The notes under the pieces are model-generated. The model saw only the letters and a list, made by a program, of their open reading frames with translations. It was not told the origin of the DNA and did no database searches. The position numbers were made by a program, and so were the translations under genes. A stretch of DNA of 62,801 nt, taken from NCBI GenBank assembly GCA_045616945.1, contig JAZLHR010000127.1, forward strand, positions 1 to 62,801, in the 5' to 3' direction. Of the stretch, positions 41,394-50,206 are shown piece by piece. Source of the stretch: UBA6987 sp045616945. GTDB lineage: Bacteria > Bacillota > Clostridia > Lachnospirales > Lachnospiraceae. How positions within the stretch are numbered: position 1 is the stretch's first letter; each line of letters opens with the position of its first letter.

Positions 41394-42344
41394 TCAATCG
41401 ACGCGGCAGCGCTTTTCGCCGCGCAGATAGGCCGCGATGTTTTCACACATTTCGGCGAGGCAGCGCTTGCGGGCTTCATAGGCGCCCCAGGCCATGTGAG
41501 GCGTCAGGAATACGTTCGGATCGTCTTTGATGGGATACAGCGGATGGTCGGCGGGCATCGGCTCCGCGGAATATACATCCACGCCCAGACCGCCGATCCT
41601 GCCGCTCTGTACGGCTTCGGCAACGGCGGCTTCGTCCGTCACGGCCCCGCGGGCTACATTGACCAGGATCACCCCGTCCTTCATCAAAGCAAGCTGTTTT
41701 CTGCCGATCATGCCGCGGGTCGAATCGTTGAGCGGGACATGCAGGGAGATGATATCCGAGACTCTGCAGAGCTCATCCAGCGGAAGGGTCTCATAGACAG
41801 GGTCCTGACTGCGGCGGCATACCACGACATGGGCGCCCAGTGCCTCGGCGACCCTGGCAACCTGTCCGCCGATATTTCCGGCACCGACGATGCCCCAGGT
41901 CTTTCCGCGCAGTTCGCGGAAGGCAGGGAAGAGACGGTTCGGAACGCCGGAGGCGGTATAGCTGCCGTCACGGACAAAGGCATTGAAATCGACCAGATGC
42001 ATGATCAGATTGAGGACCATCCCCACGGTCAGCTGCGCAACGGAATCCGTTGAATATCCCTTGACGTTGGTGACGCCGATATTTTTGCTGCGGCAGTAGG
42101 CCGTGTCGATATTGTCAAAACCCGTTGCGGCCACACAGATCAGCTTCAGGTGAGAAGCTTTTTGAAGCGTTTCCGCATTCAGGCGGCATTTGTTGGTAAG
42201 AATAACATCCGCATCGGCTGCGCGGTCTGCGATCTCGGACGGTGCGGAGGTCTGGTAGACGGTCAGGCGGCCGAACTGCTCAAAAACGGAAAGATCCATA
42301 TCGCCGCCGAGTGTTGCGGCATCCAGTAAAACGATCTCAAACAT
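41394..42344 (-). CDS. D-isomer-specific 2-hydroxyacid dehydrogenase
   Basis: NAD(P)-dependent oxidoreductase, 316 residues, usual size. The Rossmann motif is GIVGAGNIGGQVARVAEALG. The catalytic Arg lies in NVARGAVTDE, Glu in GVDVYSAEP and His in LTPHMAWG. NVKGYSTDSVAQLTVGMVL is the family segment before the cofactor domain. The sequence resembles glycerate/hydroxypyruvate- and lactate-type members; the substrate is not fixed. AAGGGG precedes the ATG on the minus strand, and a strong promoter lies 50-75 bases upstream. It is a single gene convergent with rluD and divergent from hrcA. Confidence 0.92.
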   Translation of the reverse strand: MFEIVLLDAATLGGDMDLSVFEQFGRLTVYQTSAPSEIADRAADADVILTNKCRLNAETLQKASHLKLICVAATGFDNIDTAYCRSKNIGVTNVKGYSTDSVAQLTVGMVLNLIMHLVDFNAFVRDGSYTASGVPNRLFPAFRELRGKTWGIVGAGNIGGQVARVAEALGAHVVVCRRSQDPVYETLPLDELCRVSDIISLHVPLNDSTRGMIGRKQLALMKDGVILVNVARGAVTDEAAVAEAVQSGRIGGLGVDVYSAEPMPADHPLYPIKDDPNVFLTPHMAWGAYEARKRCLAEMCENIAAYLRGEKRCRVD

Positions 42345-42391
42345 AGAAAACCCCTTTCGGTTCGTTTTTGGAACATAACTTCTTTATGATC

Positions 42392-42420
42392 ATTATAGAA
42401 CGATGCAGCCATGCGGTCAA
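42392..42420 (-). promoter_or_regulatory. Promoter of the 2-hydroxyacid dehydrogenase
   Basis: Minus strand TTGACC (42420-42415), 17-bp spacer, perfect TATAAT (42397-42392). Confidence 0.85.
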
Positions 42421-42490
42421 AGGCTTTTTTCGTGAATCGCCTGCGGAAGATCCATTTACAAATATTTAAGGATTTGGAAAGAAGAAACAG

Positions 42491-42519
42491 TTGACAAAGC
42501 AAAAGGACAGTGGTACATT
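42491..42519 (+). promoter_or_regulatory. Promoter of the hrcA heat-shock operon
   Basis: TTGACA at 42491-42496, 17-bp spacer, TACATT at 42514-42519 with TG in the extended position. The CIRCE operator starts 12 bases downstream, near the transcription start. Confidence 0.8.
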
Positions 42520-42530
42520 ACGCATGGATG

Positions 42531-42557
42531 TTAGCACTCCAAAGAACTGAGTGCTAA
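42531..42557 (+). promoter_or_regulatory. CIRCE operator (HrcA binding site)
   Basis: TTAGCACTC, nine-base spacer, GAGTGCTAA: an exact match to the CIRCE consensus. HrcA, encoded 16 bases downstream, binds here and represses the operon until heat shock. Confidence 0.98.
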
Positions 42558-42572
42558 CAAGAAAGGAGCCTT

Positions 42573-43616
42573 ATGGAGCTGGACGACAGGAAGCAGAAGA
42601 TACTTCACGCGATCATACAGAACTACCAGGAAACCGGGGAACCGGTAGGCTCCCGGACGATTTCCAAAATGAAGGAACTCAATTTCTCTCCGGCAACCAT
42701 CCGCAATGAAATGGCCGATCTTGAGGAGATGGGCCTGATCGTGCAGCCTCACACCTCCGCCGGGCGTGTTCCGACCGATAAAGGCTACCGCCTATATGTG
42801 GATGAGATGCTTTCCGCGCAGACCTCGGAACCGCACATGCCGGCTCTGCAGTCTCAGGATATGCTCATCCGGCGTGTGGACCGGGTGGAGGAACTGCTGC
42901 TCAAAATGGCGCAGATGCTTGCGGCCAATACCAACTATACCAGTATGGTGACCGGGCCGCATATCCGGAAAAACAAGCTGAAGTTCCTGCAGCTTTCTTC
43001 CATGGGTGACGGCAAGCTCCTTTGCGTGGTCGTTCTGGAAGGCAACATCGTCCGAAACAATATCCAGAAGATCGACGAAGAGATATCGCAGGAAGACCTG
43101 CTTCAGCTGAATTTCCTGCTCAATTCTCAGCTCAACGGACTTTCCATGGAGGAGATCAATCTCGGCGTCATCACTAAGATCCGGGAAGAAGCCGGTGTAC
43201 ATGCCGGGGTCGCCATGAAAGTCATGGAAGCCGTGGCGGATACCTTTGAACATGAAGAAAGCTACCGCATCTATACCAGCGGCGCGACCAACATTTTCAA
43301 GTATCCCGAATTGACGGGCGGCGATAAGGCCAGCGAGCTGATCAGCACGCTGGAGGAAAAGCAGAGCCTCGGCAACGCCATTATTTCCTGCAACGGGGAA
43401 AGCAAGCAGGATATCCAGGTATTTATCGGCGATGAGGTGCCCGTGGATTCCATGAAGGACTGCAGCGTCGTGACCGCGACCTACGAGCTCGGCGAGGGCG
43501 TGCAGGGCAAGATCGGCATCATCGGTCCCAAGAGAATGGACTATCAGAAGGTAGTCGATACGCTGAAGGTCACCATGAGCCAGTTGGACAACATATTTAT
43601 GAAGACGGAGGAATAG
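42573..43616 (+). CDS. hrcA: Heat-inducible transcription repressor HrcA
   Basis: A 347-residue repressor that binds CIRCE. The N-terminal winged helix (MELDDRKQKILHAIIQNYQETGEPVGSR, then SPATIRNEMADLEEMGLI) and the segment HTSAGRVPTDKGYRLYV are diagnostic; the GAF-like core and C-terminal domain with GDEVPVDSMKDCSVVTATYEL follow. AAAGGAG precedes the start. It leads the operon hrcA-grpE-dnaK-dnaJ under CIRCE, so it is autoregulated. Confidence 0.97.
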   Translation: MELDDRKQKILHAIIQNYQETGEPVGSRTISKMKELNFSPATIRNEMADLEEMGLIVQPHTSAGRVPTDKGYRLYVDEMLSAQTSEPHMPALQSQDMLIRRVDRVEELLLKMAQMLAANTNYTSMVTGPHIRKNKLKFLQLSSMGDGKLLCVVVLEGNIVRNNIQKIDEEISQEDLLQLNFLLNSQLNGLSMEEINLGVITKIREEAGVHAGVAMKVMEAVADTFEHEESYRIYTSGATNIFKYPELTGGDKASELISTLEEKQSLGNAIISCNGESKQDIQVFIGDEVPVDSMKDCSVVTATYELGEGVQGKIGIIGPKRMDYQKVVDTLKVTMSQLDNIFMKTEE

Positions 43617-43619
43617 ATC

Positions 43620-44285
43620 TTGACTGAGTTGGAACAGGAAGAAATGAAGGCTGCGGAAGAAGCAGCACCTGCCGAAGAGACGGAGGCTGAAAAGCCCGAA
43701 GAAGCTGCGGAAGCGGTTCCGGAGGAATCAGCAGCGGCAGAGGAGAATGATCCCGAAGCGTCCGTTCAGCAGGATGCCTGTGAAAAAAAGAAGGGCGGCT
43801 TTTTCGGTAAATCCTCTAAAGAAGCTGAAAAAGCGAAAAAAGCTCTTGCGGAAGCAGAAGAAAAGCTGCAGGAAATGACCGATCGTACGCAGCGTACGAT
43901 GGCCGAGTTCGATAATTTCCGCAAGCGTACCGAAAAAGAAAAGGCTGCCATGTACGAGGTCGGCGCAAGGAGCGTGCTGGAAAAGCTGCTTCCCATTGCC
44001 GACAGCTTTGAAAGAGGGCTGGGGGGCCTGAGCGAGGAACAGAAGGCAGAGCCTTTCGCGGCCGGTATGGACCTGGTTTACAAGCAGCTTCAGAAAATGT
44101 TCGAGGAACTGGAAGTCAAAGTCATCCCGGCCGAAGGCGAGACTTTCAATCCGGATCTCCATAACGCGGTGATGCATGTGGAAGATGAAGAAGCCGGTGA
44201 AAACCAGATCGTTCAGGAATTCATGAAGGGTTACACGTACCGCGGTACGGTGATCCGCTACAGCATGGTAAAAGTAGCCAACTGA
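43620..44285 (+). CDS. grpE: Nucleotide exchange factor GrpE
   Basis: Releases ADP from DnaK, 221 residues. The first 55 residues are almost all Glu, Ala and Pro; then a long coiled coil (SSKEAEKAKKALAEAEEKLQ) and the GrpE core with AEFDNFRKRTEKEKA, LLPIADSFERGL, GETFNPDLHNAV and GYTYRGTVIRYSMVKVAN. The start is TTG, supported by GGAGG seven bases upstream; an ATG at 43644 is less well placed. Cotranscribed with hrcA at three bases. Confidence 0.96.
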   Translation: MTELEQEEMKAAEEAAPAEETEAEKPEEAAEAVPEESAAAEENDPEASVQQDACEKKKGGFFGKSSKEAEKAKKALAEAEEKLQEMTDRTQRTMAEFDNFRKRTEKEKAAMYEVGARSVLEKLLPIADSFERGLGGLSEEQKAEPFAAGMDLVYKQLQKMFEELEVKVIPAEGETFNPDLHNAVMHVEDEEAGENQIVQEFMKGYTYRGTVIRYSMVKVAN

Positions 44286-44337
44286 TCCGTCGGAAGGCTG
44301 TTTCACATAAAATCATATCCATCAGGAGGAAAATAAA

Positions 44338-46215
44338 ATGAGTAAGATTATCGGTATTGACCTTGGTACGACCAATTCCTGCGTCGCAGTTATGGAAGGC
44401 GGCAAGCCCGTTGTTATCGCGAATACGGAGGGCGTCCGCACGACTCCCAGTGTCGTTGCATTTTCGAAGACCGGAGAGCGTCTGGTAGGCGAGTCCGCAA
44501 AGCGTCAGGCGGTTACGAACGCCGACAAGACCATCGCTTCCATCAAGCGCCAGATGGGCACGAACTACCGTGTGACCATCGACAGCAAGAATTACACCCC
44601 GCAGGAGATCTCCGCGATGATCCTGCAGAAGCTGAAGGCTGATGCGGAAAGCTACCTGGGCGAGAAGGTAACGGAAGCCGTTATCACCGTTCCCGCATAT
44701 TTCAACGATGCGCAGCGTCAGGCAACCAAGGACGCCGGCAAGATCGCCGGTCTGGAAGTCAAGAGAATCATCAACGAACCGACGGCCGCTGCTCTTGCTT
44801 ACGGTCTTGACAACGAAAAAGAGCAGAAGATCATGGTTTACGACCTGGGCGGCGGTACCTTCGATGTTTCCATCATCGAGATCGGTGACGGTGTCATCGA
44901 GGTCCTTGCCACGAATGGCGATACCCACCTGGGCGGCGACGATTTCGACAACAAGATCATCGACTGGATGCTTGCCGAATTCAGAAAGCCGGAAGGCGTT
45001 AAGCTGTTGGGCGATAAGACGGCCATGCAGCGTCTGAAGGAAGCTGCCGAGAAGGCAAAGAAAGAGCTTTCCACCATGACCACCACGAACATCAACCTGC
45101 CCTTCATCACCGCTACCTCCGAGGGCCCCAAGCATCTTGATCTTAACCTGACCCGCGCTAAGTTCGATGAACTGACCCGCGACCTGGTAGACCGTACCGC
45201 TATCCCGGTACAGAACGCACTGCGTGATGCCGGCCTGACCGCCTCCGAACTCAGCAAGGTCCTGCTGGTCGGCGGCTCCACCCGTATGCTTTCCGTACAG
45301 GAAAAGGTAAAGCAGCTCACCGGCAAGGAACCCAACAAGTCCCTGAACCCCGACGAGTGCGTTGCAATCGGTGCTTCCATTCAGGGCGGCAAGCTGAACA
45401 ATGATGCCGGCGCCGGCAGCATCCTGCTTCTGGATGTTACGCCTCTGTCCCTTTCCATCGAGACCATGGGCGGCATTGCGACCCGTCTGATCGAGCGCAA
45501 TACGACCATCCCGACCAAGAAGAGCCAGGTATTCAGCACGGCAGCTGATAACCAGACCGCTGTGGATATCAACGTTCTGCAGGGCGAGCGTCAGTTTGCA
45601 CGCGACAATAAGAGCATCGGTCAGTTCCGTCTGGACGGCATCCTGCCTGCACGCCGCGGTGTGCCGCAGATTGAAGTTACCTTTGATATCGATGCCAACG
45701 GTATCGTGAACGTTTCCGCGAAGGATCTCGGAACCGGCAAGGAACAGCACATCACCATTACTGCTTCCTCCAATATGTCCGACGACGATATCGACAAGGC
45801 CGTTCGTGAGGCCGCTGAGTTCGAAGCAGCCGATAAGAAGCGCAAGGAAGGCGTTGATGCCCGTAACGATGCCGATTCCCTGGTATTCCAGACCGAACAG
45901 GCTCTGAAGGAAGTCGGTGACAAGCTGGATGCTTCTATGAAGTCCCAGGTAGAGGCCGATATCGCGGCTTTGAAGAAGACGGTGGAAGAGACCCAGAATA
46001 CGGATTCTCTCAGCGACAGCCAGATCCAGGCCCTGAAGGACGGCAAGGAAAAATTGATGAACAGTGCGCAGGCTCTGTTCTCCAAGGTATATGAACAGGC
46101 TCAGGGTGCTCAGGGCGCTCAGGGCTCTCAGCAGGACTGCGGCAACTGCGGCGGCGACTGCAAGAACGGCGGCAAAGATGACGATGTGATCGATGCCGAT
46201 TTCAAGGAAGTATAA
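44338..46215 (+). CDS. dnaK: Chaperone protein DnaK (Hsp70) with cysteine-bearing tail
   Basis: A 625-residue Hsp70. ATPase-domain motifs: IIGIDLGTTNSCVAVMEGG, VYDLGGGTFDVS, GGSTRMLSVQ; linker and substrate domain: LLLDVTPLSLSIETMGG, GERQFARDNKSIGQF. The lid ends in a Gln/Ala/Gly repeat, then C601-G-N-C604-G-G-D-C608, then the usual acidic DDDVIDADFKEV end. The three clustered cysteines are not typical of DnaK tails. GGAGG precedes the ATG. A hairpin separates it from dnaJ. Confidence 0.98.
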   Translation: MSKIIGIDLGTTNSCVAVMEGGKPVVIANTEGVRTTPSVVAFSKTGERLVGESAKRQAVTNADKTIASIKRQMGTNYRVTIDSKNYTPQEISAMILQKLKADAESYLGEKVTEAVITVPAYFNDAQRQATKDAGKIAGLEVKRIINEPTAAALAYGLDNEKEQKIMVYDLGGGTFDVSIIEIGDGVIEVLATNGDTHLGGDDFDNKIIDWMLAEFRKPEGVKLLGDKTAMQRLKEAAEKAKKELSTMTTTNINLPFITATSEGPKHLDLNLTRAKFDELTRDLVDRTAIPVQNALRDAGLTASELSKVLLVGGSTRMLSVQEKVKQLTGKEPNKSLNPDECVAIGASIQGGKLNNDAGAGSILLLDVTPLSLSIETMGGIATRLIERNTTIPTKKSQVFSTAADNQTAVDINVLQGERQFARDNKSIGQFRLDGILPARRGVPQIEVTFDIDANGIVNVSAKDLGTGKEQHITITASSNMSDDDIDKAVREAAEFEAADKKRKEGVDARNDADSLVFQTEQALKEVGDKLDASMKSQVEADIAALKKTVEETQNTDSLSDSQIQALKDGKEKLMNSAQALFSKVYEQAQGAQGAQGSQQDCGNCGGDCKNGGKDDDVIDADFKEV

Positions 46216-46245
46216 TTCTGCTGTCAGGCGGAATACGGAACTGAC

Positions 46246-46285
46246 TGCCGGGGGACGGTTTATGACCGTTCCCCTCAGGCATTTA
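46246..46285 (+). terminator. Hairpin between dnaK and dnaJ (attenuator or processing site)
   Basis: TGCC/GGCA outside and GGGGACGGT / ACCGTTCCCC inside with a TTATG loop; the tail ATTTAGTT is weak. It probably lowers dnaJ expression relative to dnaK. Confidence 0.5.
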
Positions 46286-46319
46286 GTTAAAACAAATCAG
46301 AAAACGACAGGTTAACTCT

Positions 46320-47471
46320 ATGGCAGAGACGAAACGTGATTATTATGAAGTCCTGGGGGTGCCGAAGGATGCCGATGAGGCGTCCATAAAAAAGGCATAT
46401 CGGACATTGGCAAAGAAGTATCATCCGGATGCCAACCCCGGTGACAAGGAAGCCGAAGTCAAATTCAAAGAAGCGTCCGAAGCCTACGCTGTGCTGATTG
46501 ACCCGGAGAAACGCCGCAAATATGACCAGTTCGGTCATGCGGCCTTCGACGGTGGCGCCGGCGGCGGTGGCTTTGACTTTAACGGCGCGGATATGGGCGA
46601 TATCTTCGGCGATATTTTCGGCGATCTGTTCGGCGGCGGCTTCGGCGGTTTCGGAGGATTCGGCGGTTTCGGCGGCAGCCGGAACGCGAACGGCGCCAGA
46701 AAGGGCCGCAACGTCCAGACCAGCGTCCGTATCGATTTTCTGGATGCCATCCGCGGAAAAGAACAGGAACTCAGCCTGAATCTGCAGGATGCATGCCCCG
46801 ACTGCAGCGGGACCGGCTGCAAGCCCGGTACCAGCCCCGTGACCTGTTCCCACTGCGGCGGGACGGGCCAGGTGACCGTTACCCAGCAGACGCTTTTCGG
46901 CATCATGCAGAATCGCAGAAGCTGCCCTGACTGCGGCGGCCGCGGCAAGATCATCAAGGAAAAATGTACGCATTGCAGCGGTACGGGCTTTATCCGCAAG
47001 AGGACGAATGTATCGTTTACGATCCCCGCGGGGATCGACGACGGTCAGACGATCCGTATCCGCGGCAAGGGCGATCCCGGCGAAAACGGCGGAGAGCGCG
47101 GCGACCTTCTGGTCGAGGTACGTGTTTCTTCCCACCCGGTATTCGAACGTCAGGACTATGATATTTTCTCCATGGTCCCACTTTCCTTCGTGCAGGCTGC
47201 GCTTGGTGATACCATCCGCATCCAGACCGTGGACGGAGAGGTCGAATACGAGCTGAAGCCGGGAACACAGCCGGGCACCCGAATCCGCCTGCGTTCCAAG
47301 GGCGTCCCTTCCCGTCAGGGCGGAGGACTGCGCGGCGACCATTATGTGACCTTTACGGTGCAGGTCCCCGAAAAGCTTTCAAAAGAGCAGAAGGATGCGC
47401 TTCTGGCCTTTGATGAGGCATCCGGCGGAAATATGAGCGCCGGGAAAAAGAAAAAGGGCATATTTAAGTAA
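46320..47471 (+). CDS. dnaJ: Chaperone protein DnaJ (Hsp40)
   Basis: Co-chaperone that stimulates DnaK ATPase, 383 residues. J domain with YYEVLGVPKDA and the HPD motif (KKYHPDANPG); a Gly/Phe-rich region with repeated GGFGG; four zinc-binding CxxCxGxG repeats (CPDCSGTG, CSHCGGTG, CPDCGGRG, CTHCSGTG); then the two substrate-binding beta domains. An ACAGGT sequence gives only a weak ribosome binding site before the ATG. It ends the chaperone part of the operon and is followed by prmA and rsmE as in many Firmicutes. Confidence 0.97.
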   Translation: MAETKRDYYEVLGVPKDADEASIKKAYRTLAKKYHPDANPGDKEAEVKFKEASEAYAVLIDPEKRRKYDQFGHAAFDGGAGGGGFDFNGADMGDIFGDIFGDLFGGGFGGFGGFGGFGGSRNANGARKGRNVQTSVRIDFLDAIRGKEQELSLNLQDACPDCSGTGCKPGTSPVTCSHCGGTGQVTVTQQTLFGIMQNRRSCPDCGGRGKIIKEKCTHCSGTGFIRKRTNVSFTIPAGIDDGQTIRIRGKGDPGENGGERGDLLVEVRVSSHPVFERQDYDIFSMVPLSFVQAALGDTIRIQTVDGEVEYELKPGTQPGTRIRLRSKGVPSRQGGGLRGDHYVTFTVQVPEKLSKEQKDALLAFDEASGGNMSAGKKKKGIFK

Positions 47472-47485
47472 AATGTGATATAGTA

Positions 47486-47519
47486 GGGTCCGGTACGGAT
47501 GATCCGTCCGGACCTTATT
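47486..47519 (+). terminator. Hairpin after dnaJ
   Basis: GGTCCGG-T-ACGGAT against ATCCGT-CCGGACC (47487-47514), tail TTATTG. The short T tail suggests partial termination before prmA. Confidence 0.5.
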
Positions 47520-47539
47520 GCTGTGCAGGGAGAGTTTAT

Positions 47540-48490
47540 ATGAAGTGGAAAAAATACACGCTTGAAACACTGGCGGAGGCAGAGGATACCATCGCTGCCG
47601 CGTTATATGATCTGGGTGTGGAAAGTATTGAAATATGCGATAAAAAACCGATGACGCAGGAAGAGATCGAAGCCATGTTCGTCGATATCCCTCCTGAGAT
47701 GCCGGAAGACGACGGGACTGCGGAAATCAGTTTTTATCTGGAGGAAGATGCGGACGATACGCAGCTTCTGCGGGATCTGCAGGATGTTTTGACCGAATTT
47801 TCCGCGCAGATGCCTCTTGGCAGCCTGGTCCTCCGCCGCGGCGAAACGGAAGACAAGGACTGGATCAATAATTGGAAAAAATATTTCCATACGTTCGATG
47901 TCGGCGCCCTGACGGTCCGCCCTGCCTGGGAAGATACGCCCGTGCGCGGCGGCCAGTCCCTGATCTCCATGGATCCCGGCTCGGCCTTCGGGAGCGGAAC
48001 GCACGAAACGACCCGGCTGTGTCTTGCGCAGCTGCAGAAATATATCCGTCCCGGGATGCGTGTGCTGGATGTCGGTACCGGCAGCGGGATCCTTTCGATC
48101 GCGGCCTTGAAGCTCGGCGCTTCCTTTGCCGCAGCGACCGAACTGGATGAAAATGCGCTGCTTACGGCAGAGGAAAACCGTCAAAGGAACGGTCTCAGCG
48201 AAGAACAGCTGCAATATATCTGCGGGAATATCCTGGATGATCCGGCAGTACAGGAAACGGTCGGAACGGGGTACGATCTTGTTCTGGCGAATATTTTTGC
48301 CCCGATCATCATTCTGCTGAGCAAAGAAGTGGCGCAGCATATGAAGCCCGGAACCGTACTTATCACGAGCGGGATCCTTCTTTCGCAGCGGGATGCCGTA
48401 GAACAGGCTTTCCGCGAAAATCCCGATTTTACCCTGCTGGAGGGCGCTGCGGACGGCGAGTGGACAGCGGTCGTTGTCAGGAGGAACTGA
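47540..48490 (+). CDS. prmA: Ribosomal protein L11 methyltransferase
   Basis: SAM-dependent methyltransferase of ribosomal protein L11, 316 residues. The N-terminal substrate domain (about 1-110) includes the DKDWINNWKKYFHTFDVG segment; the catalytic domain contains PGSAFGSGTHETTRLCL, the SAM motif VLDVGTGSGILSIAALKLGA and LANIFAPIIILLS. GGGAGAG precedes the ATG. The stop lies one base before the rsmE start. Confidence 0.95.
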   Translation: MKWKKYTLETLAEAEDTIAAALYDLGVESIEICDKKPMTQEEIEAMFVDIPPEMPEDDGTAEISFYLEEDADDTQLLRDLQDVLTEFSAQMPLGSLVLRRGETEDKDWINNWKKYFHTFDVGALTVRPAWEDTPVRGGQSLISMDPGSAFGSGTHETTRLCLAQLQKYIRPGMRVLDVGTGSGILSIAALKLGASFAAATELDENALLTAEENRQRNGLSEEQLQYICGNILDDPAVQETVGTGYDLVLANIFAPIIILLSKEVAQHMKPGTVLITSGILLSQRDAVEQAFRENPDFTLLEGAADGEWTAVVVRRN

Positions 48491-48491
48491 G

Positions 48492-49253
48492 ATGTACCAT
48501 TTTTTCGCGCCTGATGAAGATGCTTCGACCGGGAAGATCCTGCTGCGGGATGATAATTATAATCATATCAAAAATGTGCTCCGTATGAAGCCTGGCGAGA
48601 AAATGATCGTCTCGGATGCGCGCGATACGGATTCACTGTGCTGCCTGAAGGAGTATCAGGACGGCTGCGCGGTGCTGGAGGTCCTGCCGGATACGGTTGC
48701 CGACGCTGAAATGCCTGTCCGGATCCATCTGTTTCAGGGGCTGCCGAAGGGCGATAAGCTGGAAACCGTGATACAGAAATCCGTGGAACTCGGTGTATGC
48801 TCCGTGATCCCGGTCGAAATGAAACGTAGCATCGTGAAGATCCCGGACAATAAAAAAGCGGCCCGTGCCGAGCGCTGGCAGAGGCTTTCGGAAGCCGCCG
48901 CAAAACAGTCCGGCCGCCGTATCATTCCCGAGGTCAGCGGGCCCGTCCCGTTTGCGGAGGCCCTCAAAAAGGCTGCTGCAATGGACACGGTCCTGGTGCC
49001 TTATGAATGTGCGGAAGATATGAATGCGACCAGGCGGCTGCTTTCGTCGCTGCGTCCCGGCACCGATGCGGCGGTATTCATCGGTCCGGAGGGCGGTTTT
49101 GATCCTGCGGAGATTGAAAAGCTGCGGCAGTGCGGTGCGCATATATGCACTTTGGGGCACCGGATCCTTCGTACGGAAACCGCCGGCCCTGCATTTCTGG
49201 CAATGTGTATTTTTGCATTAGAGGACGCCGTAAGTTCTGAGGCGGCAAAATAG
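48492..49253 (+). CDS. rsmE: 16S rRNA (uracil-1498-N3)-methyltransferase
   Basis: SPOUT-family RNA methyltransferase, 253 residues. Signature features are the N-terminal PUA-like domain (HIKNVLRMKPGEKMIVSD), KGDKLETVIQKSVELGV, AAKQSGRRIIPEV and the knot motif VFIGPEGGFDPAE with LGHRILRTETAGP. The ATG at 48492 follows GGAGGA. It is the usual partner of prmA downstream of dnaJ. Confidence 0.95.
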   Translation: MYHFFAPDEDASTGKILLRDDNYNHIKNVLRMKPGEKMIVSDARDTDSLCCLKEYQDGCAVLEVLPDTVADAEMPVRIHLFQGLPKGDKLETVIQKSVELGVCSVIPVEMKRSIVKIPDNKKAARAERWQRLSEAAAKQSGRRIIPEVSGPVPFAEALKKAAAMDTVLVPYECAEDMNATRRLLSSLRPGTDAAVFIGPEGGFDPAEIEKLRQCGAHICTLGHRILRTETAGPAFLAMCIFALEDAVSSEAAK

Positions 49254-49265
49254 GAGAGCATTCTT

Positions 49266-50135
49266 ATGAAAAAGAAGGCGTATTTGATGCTTCTTGCATC
49301 TATGCTGATCTTCGGAACGAACGGCTTATTGGTCTCGGAAGTCAGTGTGAGTTCTGCCGGGATCGTATTTTTCCGGACCCTTTTCGGAGGCGCAGGGCTT
49401 CTGGCGGCTTTGCTGCTTCAAAAAAAGACCGATTGGGGACTTTTGAAAAAGGATCTTCCTGCTCTTGTGCTTGCAGGAATCTTTTTGGGACTGAATTGGG
49501 TCTTTTTGTTTTCGTCCTACCGGCTTTTGGGCGTCAGTCTGTCTACGCTCATCTATTATGCTGGACCGATGCTGGTCGTGCTCGTTTCTCCCTTACTGTT
49601 CCGTGAAAAAACAGCCTGGAACAAATGGGTGGCGCTGGGGCTCGTCGTGGTCGGCGCCGTATTCATCACCGGTTCCGTCCGCAGTGCCGAAGGCAGCTCT
49701 TCCGGCTTGCTGTATGCCTTTGCGGCAGCCTTGTGCTATGCGCTGGTAGTCCTGACGTCCAAATATGTCAAGCATGTCAAAGGTCTTCTGTGTTCCTTTA
49801 CCGAGATCGCCGTGGCTTTCATGATCGTAACGGTATATCTTCTTGCAACGGAAGGGCTTCCGAAGATCGCATCGGGCAAGGAGCTTACCATGTTATTGAT
49901 CCTCGGGATCGTCAACACCGGCGCTGCCTATTTCCTGTATTTCTCGTCGATCCGGATGCTTCCGGGGCAGACGGTAGGCCTCTGCAGCTATCTGGACCCG
50001 GTCACGGCCCTGATCCTGTCCGCGCTGGTCCTGCATGAGACCATGAACGGGATGCAGTGGCTCGGCGCGCTGCTGATCATCGGCGGCGCCGTTTTCGGCG
50101 AGCTGGCTTTTCATAAAAAAGCAGCCCGGGAATGA
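49266..50135 (+). CDS. EamA-family (DMT superfamily) transporter
   Basis: A 289-residue protein with ten membrane helices in two EamA repeats (about 5-135 and 150-285). Family segments: IFGTNGLLVSEVSVSSAGIVFFRTLFGG, LIYYAGPMLVVLVSPLLF and YLDPVTALILSALVLHETM. Such transporters export amino acids or metabolites; the substrate is unknown. GGAGAG precedes the ATG, 12 bases after rsmE, so it may be read through from the chaperone operon. Confidence 0.9.
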   Translation: MKKKAYLMLLASMLIFGTNGLLVSEVSVSSAGIVFFRTLFGGAGLLAALLLQKKTDWGLLKKDLPALVLAGIFLGLNWVFLFSSYRLLGVSLSTLIYYAGPMLVVLVSPLLFREKTAWNKWVALGLVVVGAVFITGSVRSAEGSSSGLLYAFAAALCYALVVLTSKYVKHVKGLLCSFTEIAVAFMIVTVYLLATEGLPKIASGKELTMLLILGIVNTGAAYFLYFSSIRMLPGQTVGLCSYLDPVTALILSALVLHETMNGMQWLGALLIIGGAVFGELAFHKKAARE

Positions 50136-50206
50136 TTTGATTTGCAATTTATCCCCTGCGGCAGTACAATGATGCCGCCGGAAATCGGCAGAACAGGATA
50201 CAGTAT

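Noticed and set aside
44221..45750. 509-codon minus-strand frame opposite dnaK
   Set aside because: dnaK on the plus strand is beyond doubt; the antisense product resembles no family I know.
46632..46685. Repeated GGCGGTTTCGG units, possible tandem repeat element
   Set aside because: They encode the Gly/Phe-rich linker of DnaJ and are a normal protein feature.
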